Below are positions 1-8,239 of a DNA stretch of 62,412 nt, in pieces; the first letter of the stretch is position 1; each line of letters starts with the position of its first letter. The stretch is from positions 1 to 62,412 of the forward strand of contig VXNL01000086.1 of assembly GCA_009840635.1 (NCBI GenBank). The letters are read 5' to 3'. A program made the translations under genes and the position numbers. The notes below the pieces were generated by a model that worked only from the letters and a program-made list of their open reading frames with translations, was not told where the DNA came from and did not search any database. The stretch is from Acidobacteriota bacterium (GTDB lineage: Bacteria > Acidobacteriota > Vicinamibacteria > Marinacidobacterales > Marinacidobacteraceae).

Positions 1-109
<109 letters not shown>

Positions 110-1724
110 CGCCCATCCCGCCCCCGCCCACGTCCACGACCACCATTCCGTCGGTGTTCCCAGCTTGGAACGCGATGCCGTCGTGGATCCAGACGTCGTG
201 CACGCTGCGGCCGGGGCGGGGGTCCTCGAACCGGGACACCCGGAACGGGTTCCGCGGGTCCTCGGCGTTGACCACGTCCCAGCGCCGGCCGTTGTTGATC
301 GCGTAGATGTGTCCCTCGTGGAAGAACACGTTGTGGACCCCGCCGGTCAGTTCGTCGTCGAAGCGGGAGAGGACCTCCGGGTTCCGCGGGTCGGAGACGT
401 CGAGGATCACGAACCCGTTGCGGCGGTTCGACGCGCCCTCGCGAGTGATGACGGCGATCCGGCCGTCTTCGGAGACCTTCACGTCGTTCACCGTCCGGGC
501 ATCCACCTGCACCTCGGAGATCCGCTGCATGTTCGCGGGGTCGGTGACGTCGAAGAAGAGGGCGTGCCCGTCGGCGTTCCAGGTGCCGAGCGCCGCATAG
601 TCGCGCCCGTCGGTTCCCTCCCAGATCCACAGATCGGACGTGGCCCGGTCCCGCACCGGGGCGTGGCCGACGAACTCCATGGCCATGCCGACGTCGCGCG
701 GCACCACCTGGACCGCGTGTTCCGCATGGGCCGGGCCCGAGGAAGCGGATACCACGTAGAGCCCCGGCTGCTCGGCGACGAACCGGCCATCCGTGAGGAG
801 TTGGGCCGGGGCGCCGGCCCCCACGGTGTCGAACCGGCTGGGGTCGGGATGGGACTCGAGGGAGAAGCGCACGGGAGCGTCGGCGACCGCGGCGCCGCCT
901 TCGTCCATGACGGAAGCGGAGAAGCGGACCACGTCACCGGTGCGGACGCCGCCGGTCAGCGGCGACTCACCGACGGTTGCGTCAAGGCTCAGGGAATGCG
1001 CGGGATTGGCCACGACCTCGATCCGGGCCTCGGCGGTCAGCTCGCCGAGCCGCGCGGTCAGGGTGGCGGTCCCCGGGCCGACCGCCCGGAACACGCCTGC
1101 CGCTTCCCAGTGGTACGTCGGTGGGCGGGGCCGGTCGTAGAACGGATGGGCGTGGTAGGTGCCCTCGAACAGGGGACCGAAGGCGGCGACTGCGCCGACA
1201 CCGGCCGGTTCGACGATGATCTCGGGACGCACGTCGCGCGGTTCGGAACCCTCGTCTTCGGCGAGTAACCGGACGGGAATGCTGGCGCCCGCCAAAACCC
1301 GGTCGGGCAGATCCACGAAGCTCAGGGTCGCGAGTTCGGAGGGCAAGATCTCCACGGGGATCTCCACCCGGATCCCGGGATCGTCAGGCCGGGTGAATCC
1401 CGGAGTGGTCCCGGCGGCGGGCGACAGCGCCACCAGCGTGTGACTGCCGGCCCGATGCGCGGTGACCACACCGGTGTGGGAGACGCTGACGTCGGCCGGG
1501 TCGAGCGAGAAGAAAAGCACCCGCGCCCCGGTGTCCACCTCTCCGTTCGCCGCCGTAACGGTCGCTACCAGGCTGCCCGTCTGCCCCACGCGAAGCTGGA
1601 GCGTTTCCGGGGCGACCGAAAGTTGCCGCTCCTGGGCCGAGGCGCCCGCCAGCAGCGACAGGCCGAGCACCCCGGCTGCCGCCGCACCGAAAGAAAACCG
1701 TGAAGAAATCCGCCCAAAGGTCAT
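110..1724 (-). CDS. Secreted LVIVD-repeat protein with Ig-like N-terminal domains, 3'-truncated
   Basis: The ATG start at 1724 begins a Sec signal peptide (residues 1-30, ending ASA-Q). Residues about 35-345 are beta-rich bacterial Ig-like segments. From about residue 350 there are LVIVD-type propeller blades with repeated DVTDP / DVSDPRNP motifs (VILDVSDPRNPEVLSRF, VVNAEDPRNPFRVSRF). LVIVD proteins are surface or periplasmic propellers of unknown function. The reading frame continues past 110 only through adapter sequence, so the last 22 apparent residues are not real and the true C-terminus is missing. It is divergent from the sigma-factor operon across a 138-base spacer. The family call is firm; the function is unknown. 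Confidence 0.8.
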
Positions 1725-1862
1725 CGTTCAAGGGTATTCAAGACCCGGGGCACGGGCCAACCGGTTCCCGGAACCGTTGTCGGTCGCGGGACCGCCGTCG
1801 CGACGTCTTTCGCCGACGATGAAGAATTCGTACCCCTGACGCGTAGTTCCCCAATAGAAGAC

Positions 1863-2444
1863 GTGAAAGACGACGCCTCCACCACTACGGGCACTCGGGG
1901 GAACCGGCCTGGCGCGCCGGATCCGGAGGAGCAGGAGTGGATCCGCCGATGCCGGAACGGCAGCCGGCGCGCTTACGAACCGCTCGTGCGCCGCTATGCC
2001 CGCTGGGCGCAGGCGTACGCCTACCGCAGGGTCGGCGACCGGGAGGAGGCCCGCGACCTCGCGCAGGAGGCGTTCGCCCGGGCGTTTCACGCGATGCCGC
2101 GCTTCCGCCTCGGGCACCCCTTCCTGCCGTGGTTCCTGACCATCCTGGACAACGTCTGCCGGAGCTACCTGCGCCGGCGCCGTCCGGAGATCGGGCTCGA
2201 GGGGGTTCGGGAGCCGTCGGCCGACGGTGGGATGCAGTCCCTGGACCAACGGTTGCTGCTGGAACGAGCGCTCCGCGAACTTCCCGAGGAACAGCGCCGG
2301 GTGGTGGTGATGCGCGACATGGAGGGCTACGTCCACAGCGAAGTCGCCGAGCGCCTCGGAATTCCCGAAGGGACGGTGGCGTCCCGGCTGCATACCGCCC
2401 GGCGCCGGCTGCGGCGGTTCCTTGCGGGAGGTGGGCGGAGGTGA
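1863..2444 (+). CDS. ECF-subfamily RNA polymerase sigma factor
   Basis: 193 residues, GTG start. Residues about 35-105 form sigma region 2, including the DLAQEAFARAF core-binding helix and FLPWFLTILDNVCRSYLRRR. Residues about 130-188 form region 4, with LRELPEEQRRVVVMRDMEGY followed by the helix-turn-helix VAERLGIPEGTVASRLHTAR. Region 3 is absent, as in ECF sigmas. It redirects RNA polymerase to a small regulon. The next two genes follow closely (25-base gap, then a 4-base overlap) and probably form its operon. No zinc-binding anti-sigma domain is encoded next to it. No good Shine-Dalgarno precedes the GTG, so the exact start is uncertain. Confidence 0.92.
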   Translation: MKDDASTTTGTRGNRPGAPDPEEQEWIRRCRNGSRRAYEPLVRRYARWAQAYAYRRVGDREEARDLAQEAFARAFHAMPRFRLGHPFLPWFLTILDNVCRSYLRRRRPEIGLEGVREPSADGGMQSLDQRLLLERALRELPEEQRRVVVMRDMEGYVHSEVAERLGIPEGTVASRLHTARRRLRRFLAGGGRR

Positions 2445-2469
2445 TGCCCTGTCGAAAGGAGGAAACCCG

Positions 2470-2841
2470 ATGAACGACCACGACAAGGACCGGGGCCCGA
2501 GCGCCTCCGGACGGATTCCCGACGACGCTCCGGGCGGACCGGAGCTCCAACCGCGGCCCGACGACTGGGATGACGCGGCCATGGACCGTTTCTGGCTCGG
2601 GGTCTACTCGCGTCTGGAGCGGGGCCTCGCCTGGACGCTGGTTTCCGCCTCGGCGGCCGTACTGCTCGGCTACTGGGCGTACGTGTTCGCCACCGAATTC
2701 ATGGGCGACGCATCGGTCCCGATGATCGTTCGCTTCGGCACCGCCGGGCTGCTGCTCGGCATCCTGCTTCTCTTGCTGGGCGCGATCCGGGAGCGGATCC
2801 GCGCCCGCTCCACTGATCCTTTCCGGAGAGTCCGACGATGA
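2470..2841 (+). CDS. Small two-helix membrane protein in the sigma-factor operon
   Basis: 123 residues. The ATG is chosen because AAAGGAGG lies just upstream. Residues 1-45 are hydrophilic and acidic. Two transmembrane helices follow, at about 58-80 (LVSASAAVLLGYWAYVFATE) and about 90-110 (FGTAGLLLGILLLLLGAIRE), then a basic cytoplasmic tail rich in Arg. It sits where an anti-sigma factor is often found, but I see no HxxxCxxC zinc motif or other known anti-sigma domain. It could still sequester the sigma factor through its N-terminal region. The stop overlaps the next start (ATGA), suggesting translational coupling. Function unknown. Confidence 0.8.
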   Translation: MNDHDKDRGPSASGRIPDDAPGGPELQPRPDDWDDAAMDRFWLGVYSRLERGLAWTLVSASAAVLLGYWAYVFATEFMGDASVPMIVRFGTAGLLLGILLLLLGAIRERIRARSTDPFRRVRR

Positions 2842-3152
2842 TTGTGAGCACCACCAACGAAGTTCCCGGCGCGGAGGTCGCCGAAGTCCTGGGCATCGCC
2901 CGCGGTAACACGATCCGCGCCCGCCATCTCGGCCGCGACATCATGGCCGGCCTCAAGGGGGTGGTCGGCGGCGAGGTCGAGTCCTACACGAAGCTCATGG
3001 CCGAAAGCCGCGAGCAGGCCATCGCCCGGATGATCGAGCACGCCGAGGCCCTCGGCGCTGACGCCATCGTCGGCATGCGGATCGCGACCTCGGTGCTGAT
3101 GACCACCGCGGCGGAGATCCTCGCCTACGGCACCGCGGTGAAGATCCGCTAG
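2838..3152 (+). CDS. YbjQ (UPF0145) family protein
   Basis: 104 residues, the usual full length for YbjQ. Characteristic segments are VSTTNEVPGAEVAEVLGIARG at the N-terminus, the central GLKGVVGGEVESYTKLM, and AEALGADAIVGMRI followed by a C-terminal AYGTAVKI strand. The family forms compact cytoplasmic pentamers and is annotated as putative heavy-metal binding; its biochemical role is not settled. Translation is probably coupled to the upstream membrane protein by the 4-base overlap, so the sigma factor, membrane protein and YbjQ protein may act in one envelope or metal stress response. That last point is inference. Confidence 0.9.
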   Translation: MIVSTTNEVPGAEVAEVLGIARGNTIRARHLGRDIMAGLKGVVGGEVESYTKLMAESREQAIARMIEHAEALGADAIVGMRIATSVLMTTAAEILAYGTAVKIR

Positions 3153-3184
3153 GGGCGATTCCGCTCGAGTCCGACGGCGCGAGG

Positions 3185-3230
3185 GCTTGGAACGCCGGCT
3201 TCAGCCGGCACCGCCCGCCCCAGGCGGGCG
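3185..3230 (+). repeat. Interspersed GC-rich dyad repeat, copy A1
   Basis: Two adjacent perfect dyads, GCCGGCttcaGCCGGC and GCCCGCCccaGGCGGGC, preceded by the conserved left edge CTTGGAAC. The same unit recurs at 22792-22843, 53123-53170 and 54801-54866. The variant with GCCGGTctccagACCGGC at its core is at 6753-6812, 52996-53061 and 54882-54943. It lies between the YbjQ and MaoC genes. Confidence 0.85.
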
Positions 3231-3241
3231 AATGCGTAAGG

Positions 3242-3272
3242 CCTAGCGGCGCGAAGGAGCGGATACGCTAGG
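3242..3272. repeat. 7-bp inverted repeat upstream of the MaoC gene
   Basis: CCTAGCG at 3242-3248 pairs with CGCTAGG at 3266-3272 across a 17-base loop. It ends 7 bases before the MaoC start codon and directly follows repeat A1, so it may be part of that element or an operator. I cannot tell which. Confidence 0.45.
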
Positions 3273-3279
3273 AACTCTG

Positions 3280-3771
3280 ATGTCCGAGACCTCCCGGCTG
3301 GAGCGCGACAGCGGCCGCTTCTACGAGGACTTCCACGTCGGCCAGAGCATCGTCCACCCGCTGGGCCGCACCGTCCTGGCCGCTGACAACTCCTGGTTCT
3401 CACTCCTCACCCAGAACCAGAACCCGATCCACATCGACCGCCACCACTCGGAGCGTACGCCGTTCGGCAAGCCGCTCGTGAACTCGTGCCTGACGCTGGC
3501 GCTCGCAACCGGCCAGTCGGTCAACGATCTGACCCGCAACGTGCTGGCGAATCTTGGCTGGGACGAAGTCCGCCTGCCAGTGCCGCTCTTCGAGGGGGAC
3601 ACGCTTTATTCGGAGAGCGAGGTGCTGTCCACGCGGGAATCCCGGTCGCGTCCGGAGGCCGGAATCGTGACCGTCCGCACTCGCGGAAAGAACCAGGACG
3701 GCGTGGTGGTGATCGAGTTCCGCCGTACCTTCCTGATCTGGAAGCGCGACCATGCGCCGGATCCCGTGTAG
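3280..3771 (+). CDS. MaoC-like hot-dog dehydratase
   Basis: 163 residues, single hot-dog fold. The hydratase segment NQNPIHIDRHHSERTPFGKP matches the MaoC motif, with the catalytic Asp/His pair of the R-hydratases in the N-P-I-H-x-D region; the following VNSCLTLALATG helix and a late TVRTRGKNQDGVVVIEF strand are also typical. Such enzymes hydrate enoyl-CoA or mesaconyl-CoA-type thioesters in the cytosol. The gene stands alone between repeat A1 and a toxin-antitoxin pair, so the context does not identify the substrate. Family assignment is strong; substrate unknown. Confidence 0.88.
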   Translation: MSETSRLERDSGRFYEDFHVGQSIVHPLGRTVLAADNSWFSLLTQNQNPIHIDRHHSERTPFGKPLVNSCLTLALATGQSVNDLTRNVLANLGWDEVRLPVPLFEGDTLYSESEVLSTRESRSRPEAGIVTVRTRGKNQDGVVVIEFRRTFLIWKRDHAPDPV

Positions 3772-3785
3772 CGCAGGAACCCAAC

Positions 3786-3817
3786 ATGCTGAAGGCATGC
3801 TGATTTCATGCTATAGT
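3786..3817 (+). promoter_or_regulatory. Putative autoregulatory operator and -10 of the FitAB-like pair
   Basis: Three direct ATGCT repeats start at 3786, 3797 and 3808, exactly 11 bases apart, so they face one side of the helix. The last abuts a -10-like TATAGT (3812-3817). The middle repeat lies in a GCATGC palindrome. The start codon follows 7 bases after the -10 without a Shine-Dalgarno. Ribbon-helix-helix antitoxins commonly bind short repeats with about one-turn spacing, so autoregulation is likely. Confidence 0.6.
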
Positions 3818-3824
3818 CCTCCCT

Positions 3825-4058
3825 ATGGCTCATCTACAGGTGAAAAACGTTCCGGATTCTTTGCACGGTCGGCTACGTTCACTGGCCCGCGAGACCAACC
3901 GCACGGTGAGCGCCGCGGTGCTCGACGCGGTCGAGCGTGAAGTGACGGCGTGGGAATGGAAGAAGCGGCTGGCTGAACGGCCCGCAACCGATCTCGGAGT
4001 GGAGGCTGCGACGCTGGTCGCAGAAGCGCGCGCCCAACGCGATCGTCGAGCGGGTTGA
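3825..4058 (+). CDS. FitA-like ribbon-helix-helix antitoxin
   Basis: 77 residues. The N-terminal LQVKNVPDSLHGRLRSLARE plus TVSAAVLDAVEREV is the FitA/Arc-type ribbon-helix-helix that dimerises and binds the operator. The C-terminal part (about 45-77, with RLAERPATDLGVEAATLVAE) is the segment expected to wrap the toxin and block its active site. The gene ends one base before the PIN toxin start, the usual antitoxin-first order. Expression is probably repressed by the toxin-antitoxin complex at the ATGCT repeats upstream. Confidence 0.85.
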   Translation: MAHLQVKNVPDSLHGRLRSLARETNRTVSAAVLDAVEREVTAWEWKKRLAERPATDLGVEAATLVAEARAQRDRRAG

Positions 4059-4059
4059 A

Positions 4060-4461
4060 GTGCCGCGATACGTCGTGGACGCCTCTGCGGCGGTCGAATA
4101 CCTGCTGAAGACTCCGACGGGCGAGACCGTCGCACACCTGATCGCGCGCGCCACACTGGTTGCGCCCGAGCTCCTCGATGTGGAGGTGGTCTCAGCGTTG
4201 CGGGGCGCGGTGCTGGGTGGGTGGCTCGAAGACTCCCGTGCGCGGATGGCTCTTGACGACCTCGCCGATTGGCCGCTGGAGCGCATCCCCCATCGGACGC
4301 TTGCCCGCGGGGCCTGGCGCCATCTCCACAACGTGACTGCGTACGACGCCTTCTACGTCGCGGCCGCCCGCGCCGAGAACGCGTCCATCCTGACGACTGA
4401 CGGGCGGCTGTCGCGGGCGTCGGGGCTCGGGGTCACGGTGCAGCACGTTCGCATGGCGTAG
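4060..4461 (+). CDS. vapC: PIN-domain ribonuclease toxin (VapC/FitB type)
   Basis: 133 residues, GTG start one base after the antitoxin stop. The PIN acidic residues are recognisable: Asp in YVVDASAAVEYLL, Glu in PELLDVEVVSAL, Asp in TAYDAFYVAAARAENA and Asp in ILTTDGRLSRA. These coordinate Mg2+ or Mn2+ for RNA cleavage, commonly of tRNA or rRNA loops. Full length and apparently intact. It works as a pair with the preceding RHH antitoxin. The downstream 249 bases up to the convergent symporter gene hold no recognisable gene. The target RNA cannot be read from sequence. Confidence 0.87.
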   Translation: MPRYVVDASAAVEYLLKTPTGETVAHLIARATLVAPELLDVEVVSALRGAVLGGWLEDSRARMALDDLADWPLERIPHRTLARGAWRHLHNVTAYDAFYVAAARAENASILTTDGRLSRASGLGVTVQHVRMA

Positions 4462-4710
4462 GCCGCAGAACAGAGACGTTCCAAACGGCGAACGATGGCT
4501 GGCGCCGGTCGGTAACGGAAGCCGGAGCTTCGGAGTCTCGTTCCCCCGTGGCGTGCCGCGGGATATGGGTCTAGGCAGGGCTCACGAGCGAAGGCGGGAG
4601 CACCGCCGCGGCGGGCTGGAACGCGAGCGAAACGGACATGCGCTCACGGACTTGCTTACCCCCCCCATCGGCCGTGGAGCGCACCTTGGTAGCTCGGCGC
4701 GAGTGACTTC

Positions 4711-6402
4711 CTATCCCGAAGAGGTTTTTTCCCCCCGGAGCATCGCCACCATCTTCTCGGCGTCCGCCGGCGGCGGACCCGTCCGGCGGCTCACGAACCA
4801 GGTCACGCTGAAGTTGATCAGCATCCCCAGGGTGCCGATGCCCTCCGGGCTGATCCCGAACCACCACGCCTCCGGGCCGCTCCACTCGAAGACCTTGAAC
4901 CACCCGATGTAGACGGCGGTGAACCCGGTCCCGGCGATCATGCCGGCCACCGCGCCGCGGGCCGTGACCCAGGTGGTGAAGACCCCCAGTACCAGCGCCG
5001 GGAAGAAGCTGGCGGCGGCCAGGCCGAAGGCGAAGGCGACGACGGCGGCCACGTAGTCGGGCGGGTAGATCCCGACGACGATCGCCACGACGCACGCGCC
5101 GGCGGCTGACAGCCGGGCAGCCACCAGTTCCTGCCGCTCGCTCATCCCGGGGCGCAGAAAGCTCTTCAGCAGGTCGTGGGACACCGATGCCGAAATGACG
5201 AGCAGGAGTCCCGCCGCGGTCGAGAGCGCCGCCGCTAGGCCCCCCGCCGCCACGAGCCCCACGACCCATGCCGGCAGCTCGGCGATCTCGGGGTTGGCGA
5301 GCACCATGATGTCCCGGTCGATGGCCAGCTCCGCCCCCGGCCCCTCGCTGTACTGGATGAGGCCGTCGCCGTTGTGGTCGGTGAACCGGATGAGCCCGGT
5401 CGCCGCCCAGTTCCGGAACCAGTCGGGGGCCTCGGCGAAGGGCGTGTTGTGGAGGGTCTGGATCATGTTGACCCGGGCGAACGCGGCCACCGCGGGAGCC
5501 GTGGTGTAGAGGATCGCGATGAAGAAGAGCGCCCACATCACGCTCCAGCGCGCGAGCCGCGCGGTCTTCACCGTGTAGAAGCGGATCAGGACGTGCGGCA
5601 GCCCCGCCGTCCCGGTCATGAGCGCCATGGTGATCGCGAAGATGTCGGGCAGCGTCTTTTTCCCGGCGAGAAACGCCCCCGTGTACTCGGGTAACCCGAG
5701 ATCGGTGTGGATCTGGTCGATCGCCCGCAGGAGCGCCACCCCCGCGCGTTCTCCCTCGATGAGCGGCGAGCCGAAGCCAATCTGGGGAATCGGGGTTCCG
5801 GTCATCATCCAGGAGATGGCGCCGGCGGGAATCAGGAAGGCGATGATCAGCACGCAGTACTGGGCCACCTGGGTGTAGGTGATCCCGCGCATCCCCCCGA
5901 GCGTCGCGTAGAGCAGCACGATGATCCCGCCGATGGCGACGCCGTACTCCACGGGGATCGTCAGGAAGCGGGAGAACACCACCCCCACGCCGCGCATCTG
6001 TCCGGCCACGTAGGTGAAGGAGATGAAGACCGCGCAGGCCACCGCGGTGAGCCGGGCGGTCTGCGAGGCGAAGCGGTCGCCGACGAACTCCGGGATGGTG
6101 AAGCGGCCGTAGCGGCGGAGATACGGCGCCACCAGCAGCGCGAGCAGGACGTAGCCGCCGGTCCAGCCCATGAGGTAGATGGCCCCGTCGTAGCCCATGA
6201 AGGAGATGAGCCCCGCCATCGAGATGAAGGACGCGGCGCTCATCCAGTCCGCTCCGGTCGCCATGCCGTTCGCAAGGGCGGAAACACCCCGACCCGCCAC
6301 GTAGAAGCCGGACGTGGTGCGAACACGGCTCGCAACGGCGATGGCGCTGTAGAGGGCGAAGCTGCCGACGACGAAGACGAGGGTCCAGCCGGCGATGCTC
6401 AC
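4711..6402 (-). CDS. Sodium:solute symporter, VC_2705-type large subunit
   Basis: 563 residues with about 13 hydrophobic helices in the LeuT-like SSS fold. Recognisable SSF segments include VASRVRTTSGFYVAGRGVSA, GMATGADWMSAASFISMAGL and the Na+-site-like ALSTAAGLLLVISASVSHDL. It starts at GTG and overlaps the stop of the upstream small membrane gene by 4 bases. That partner is DUF4212, the standard companion of this symporter subfamily. The likely substrates are short carboxylates such as acetate, taken up with Na+, but the sequence does not fix this. An insertion with an EF-hand-like FTDHNGDGLIQYSEGPGAE loop lies near the middle, which could bind Ca2+ outside the membrane. Confidence 0.9.
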   Translation of the reverse strand: MSIAGWTLVFVVGSFALYSAIAVASRVRTTSGFYVAGRGVSALANGMATGADWMSAASFISMAGLISFMGYDGAIYLMGWTGGYVLLALLVAPYLRRYGRFTIPEFVGDRFASQTARLTAVACAVFISFTYVAGQMRGVGVVFSRFLTIPVEYGVAIGGIIVLLYATLGGMRGITYTQVAQYCVLIIAFLIPAGAISWMMTGTPIPQIGFGSPLIEGERAGVALLRAIDQIHTDLGLPEYTGAFLAGKKTLPDIFAITMALMTGTAGLPHVLIRFYTVKTARLARWSVMWALFFIAILYTTAPAVAAFARVNMIQTLHNTPFAEAPDWFRNWAATGLIRFTDHNGDGLIQYSEGPGAELAIDRDIMVLANPEIAELPAWVVGLVAAGGLAAALSTAAGLLLVISASVSHDLLKSFLRPGMSERQELVAARLSAAGACVVAIVVGIYPPDYVAAVVAFAFGLAAASFFPALVLGVFTTWVTARGAVAGMIAGTGFTAVYIGWFKVFEWSGPEAWWFGISPEGIGTLGMLINFSVTWFVSRRTGPPPADAEKMVAMLRGEKTSSG

Positions 6403-6677
6403 GAGGGATCCTCGGCGTCTTCCGACCGGTCGGCATCCCGTTCGATCCGGTCCATCGCGATCGCGTTCACGATCAGCAGGACCAGGAAGATGAGGATCGC
6501 GCCCTGCTGGGCGAACCAGAAGCCGAGCGGGAACCCGCCGACCCAGATCCGGTTCAGCGGTTCGGCGAGCAGCACGCCCAGGCCGAGCGAGGCGGTGAAC
6601 CAGATCGCCAGGAGGATCGCGATCAGGCGGAGGCTTCGTTTCCAGACGCCCGGTCGCGGCGGGGAGGATTGAGTCAC
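6399..6677 (-). CDS. DUF4212 small symporter subunit
   Basis: 92 residues from a GTG start. Two transmembrane helices: about 16-38 (LIAILLAIWFTASLGLGVLL) and about 53-75 (FWFAQQGAILIFLVLLIVNA), followed by an acidic tail. The conserved FPLGFWFAQQGAI segment between them is diagnostic for DUF4212. These proteins are encoded just upstream of VC_2705-type Na+ symporters and are thought to assist them. The overlap with the large subunit start (GTGA) predicts translational coupling. A longer in-frame extension is open upstream but runs through the interspersed repeat and is not coding. Confidence 0.85.
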   Translation of the reverse strand: MTQSSPPRPGVWKRSLRLIAILLAIWFTASLGLGVLLAEPLNRIWVGGFPLGFWFAQQGAILIFLVLLIVNAIAMDRIERDADRSEDAEDPS

Positions 6678-6752
6678 GGTCCGAGCGCGGATTGAATCAG
6701 AACCGGCGCCGGGGCGGCGTTCCCGGAGAGACGCGCCGTCAGGTTGGGGAGG

Positions 6753-6812
6753 GTCACGACGTGCGCGGCGCGGAGCGCCGCGGTGCCGGTCTGGAGACCG
6801 GCGTTCCAAGCC
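6753..6812 (-). repeat. Interspersed GC-rich dyad repeat, copy B1
   Basis: The left part is GTCACGACGTGCGCGGCGC, also present at 54801 and 54882. The core dyad is GCCGGTctggagACCGGC, ending in GTTCCAAGCCG. It lies in the divergent spacer between the symporter operon and coxM. It is near-identical to copies at 54882-54943 and, inverted, 52996-53061. Confidence 0.85.
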
Positions 6813-6890
6813 GTACGCGCCGTCGGAATTCTCGGCGTCGGACGTGACTCCGCCGCTGGTATGCTGGCGGACCCGGAAGGAGGAGACTCC

Positions 6891-7760
6891 GTGATTCCAC
6901 CGTCTTTCGACTATCACGCTCCCGACAACCTGGAAGAGGCGAGCCGGCTGCTGCTGGCGAACCCCGAGGCCAAGCTGCTGGCCGGGGGACACAGCCTTAT
7001 TCCCATGATGCGGTTCCGGCTGGCGGAACCGTCCGCATTGGTGGACCTTCGGAAGATCCCCGGGCTCTCGGGGATCCGTGAAGAGGGCGGTTCCCTGTGC
7101 ATCGGGGCGATGACCCGCGAGTCCGAACTCGAGAAGTCGGAACTCGTGCAGAGCCGCTACCCGCTGCTCGCCGACACCACCCGCGTCATCGCCGACCCGG
7201 TGGTCCGGAACCTGGCCACCATCGGCGGTAACGTCGCGCACGCCGATCCGGGGAACGACCACCCGGCGGCCATGCTCGCCTACCGGGCGTCGTTCCTCGC
7301 CTGCGGTCCTTCCGGCGAGCGGACGTTCGCGGCGTCCGACTTCTTCACCGGACCGTTCTCAACGTGTCTGGAAGCCGGCGAGATCCTCACCGGGATCCGC
7401 ATCCCGGCGTCCGGTCCCGGTTCGGGAGGCGCCTACCAGAAGTTCGAGCGGAAGGTCGGCGACTACGCGGTGGCGGCGGTGGCCGTCCATCTGCAGCTCG
7501 ACGGCGGGCGGGTCGCCGGCGCGGGAGTGGCGCTCACGAACGTGGGCCTCACCGCGATCCAGGCCGGCGCCGCGGAGGCGGCGCTCGTTGGTTCGGACGG
7601 CGGTGACGCGGCGCTCGACGCGGCCGCCGAAGCCGCCGCGGCAGCGGCCGATCCCGCCGACGATCACCGCGGCTCCGCCGACTACAAGCGCGCGGTGGTC
7701 CGCGTGCTCACCCATCGGGCGGCGTCCAGCGCGCTGGCCCGGGCGAGGGAGGCGTCATGA
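6891..7760 (+). CDS. coxM: CO dehydrogenase medium (FAD) subunit, form I locus
   Basis: 289 residues. The GTG start is supported by GGAAGGAGGA just upstream. FAD-binding motifs are AGGHSLIP (31-38) and [14 protein letters not shown] (110-123), the two signature loops of the CoxM/xanthine dehydrogenase FAD subunit. It passes electrons from the 2Fe-2S subunit to the quinone pool or another acceptor at the cytoplasmic membrane. Gene order M-S-L, with 4-base and 8-base overlaps to the next two genes, is that of form I CODH loci. An upstream open extension runs through the repeat B1 and should not be included. Confidence 0.92.
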   Translation: MIPPSFDYHAPDNLEEASRLLLANPEAKLLAGGHSLIPMMRFRLAEPSALVDLRKIPGLSGIREEGGSLCIGAMTRESELEKSELVQSRYPLLADTTRVIADPVVRNLATIGGNVAHADPGNDHPAAMLAYRASFLACGPSGERTFAASDFFTGPFSTCLEAGEILTGIRIPASGPGSGGAYQKFERKVGDYAVAAVAVHLQLDGGRVAGAGVALTNVGLTAIQAGAAEAALVGSDGGDAALDAAAEAAAAAADPADDHRGSADYKRAVVRVLTHRAASSALARAREAS

Positions 7761-8239
7761 GTTCCCACCAGATCAGCGTCACCATCAACGGTGAACAACA
7801 TACCCGCGAGGTGGAAGCGCGGCTGCTGCTCGTCCACTTCATCCGCGAGGAACTCGGCCTCACCGGCACCCACATCGGGTGCGACACGACCTCCTGCGGC
7901 GCCTGCACGGTGCTCCTGAACGGCGCGCCCGCCAAGAGCTGCACGGTGTTTGCCGTGGCGGCCGACGGCGCCGAGGTCACGACCGTGGAGGGACTCGGCA
8001 ACGGCGGCCTCCACCCGGTCCAGCAGGGATTCACGGAGAAGCACGGGCTCCAGTGCGGCTTCTGTACTCCCGGCATGATGCTGACCTCGAAGGCGCTCCT
8101 GGACGAGAACCCCGATCCCAGCGAAGCGGAGATCCGCTGGGGCATCTCCGGCAACCTGTGCCGGTGCACCGGCTACGTCAACATCGTGAAGGCGGTGCAG
8201 CGGGCCAGCGAACTGATGAAGGAGAACAGCGATGGCTGA
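7757..8239 (+). CDS. coxS: CO dehydrogenase small (2x[2Fe-2S]) subunit, form I locus
   Basis: 160 residues. The N-terminal plant-type ferredoxin cluster is held by Cys42, 47, 50 and 62 ([15 protein letters not shown]). The C-terminal all-helical cluster is held by Cys100, 103, 135 and 137 (CGFCTPGMM and CRCTGY). All eight ligands are present, so both clusters should assemble. It wires the molybdenum site of CoxL to the FAD of CoxM. Start and stop overlap both neighbours, giving tight co-translation of the heterotrimer. Confidence 0.94.
   Translation: MSSHQISVTINGEQHTREVEARLLLVHFIREELGLTGTHIGCDTTSCGACTVLLNGAPAKSCTVFAVAADGAEVTTVEGLGNGGLHPVQQGFTEKHGLQCGFCTPGMMLTSKALLDENPDPSEAEIRWGISGNLCRCTGYVNIVKAVQRASELMKENSDG

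Noticed and set aside
1770..1799. GGAACC followed by CGTC as an ECF-type autoregulated promoter of the sigma operon
   Set aside because: The spacing of 20 bases is too long for the usual ECF promoter of about 16-17, and no second match supports it.
4462..4710. Possible tRNA-like or small RNA gene in the convergent gap, with a TAGCTC D-arm-like patch
   Set aside because: No acceptor or anticodon stem forms on either strand; the patch is too short to support a call.
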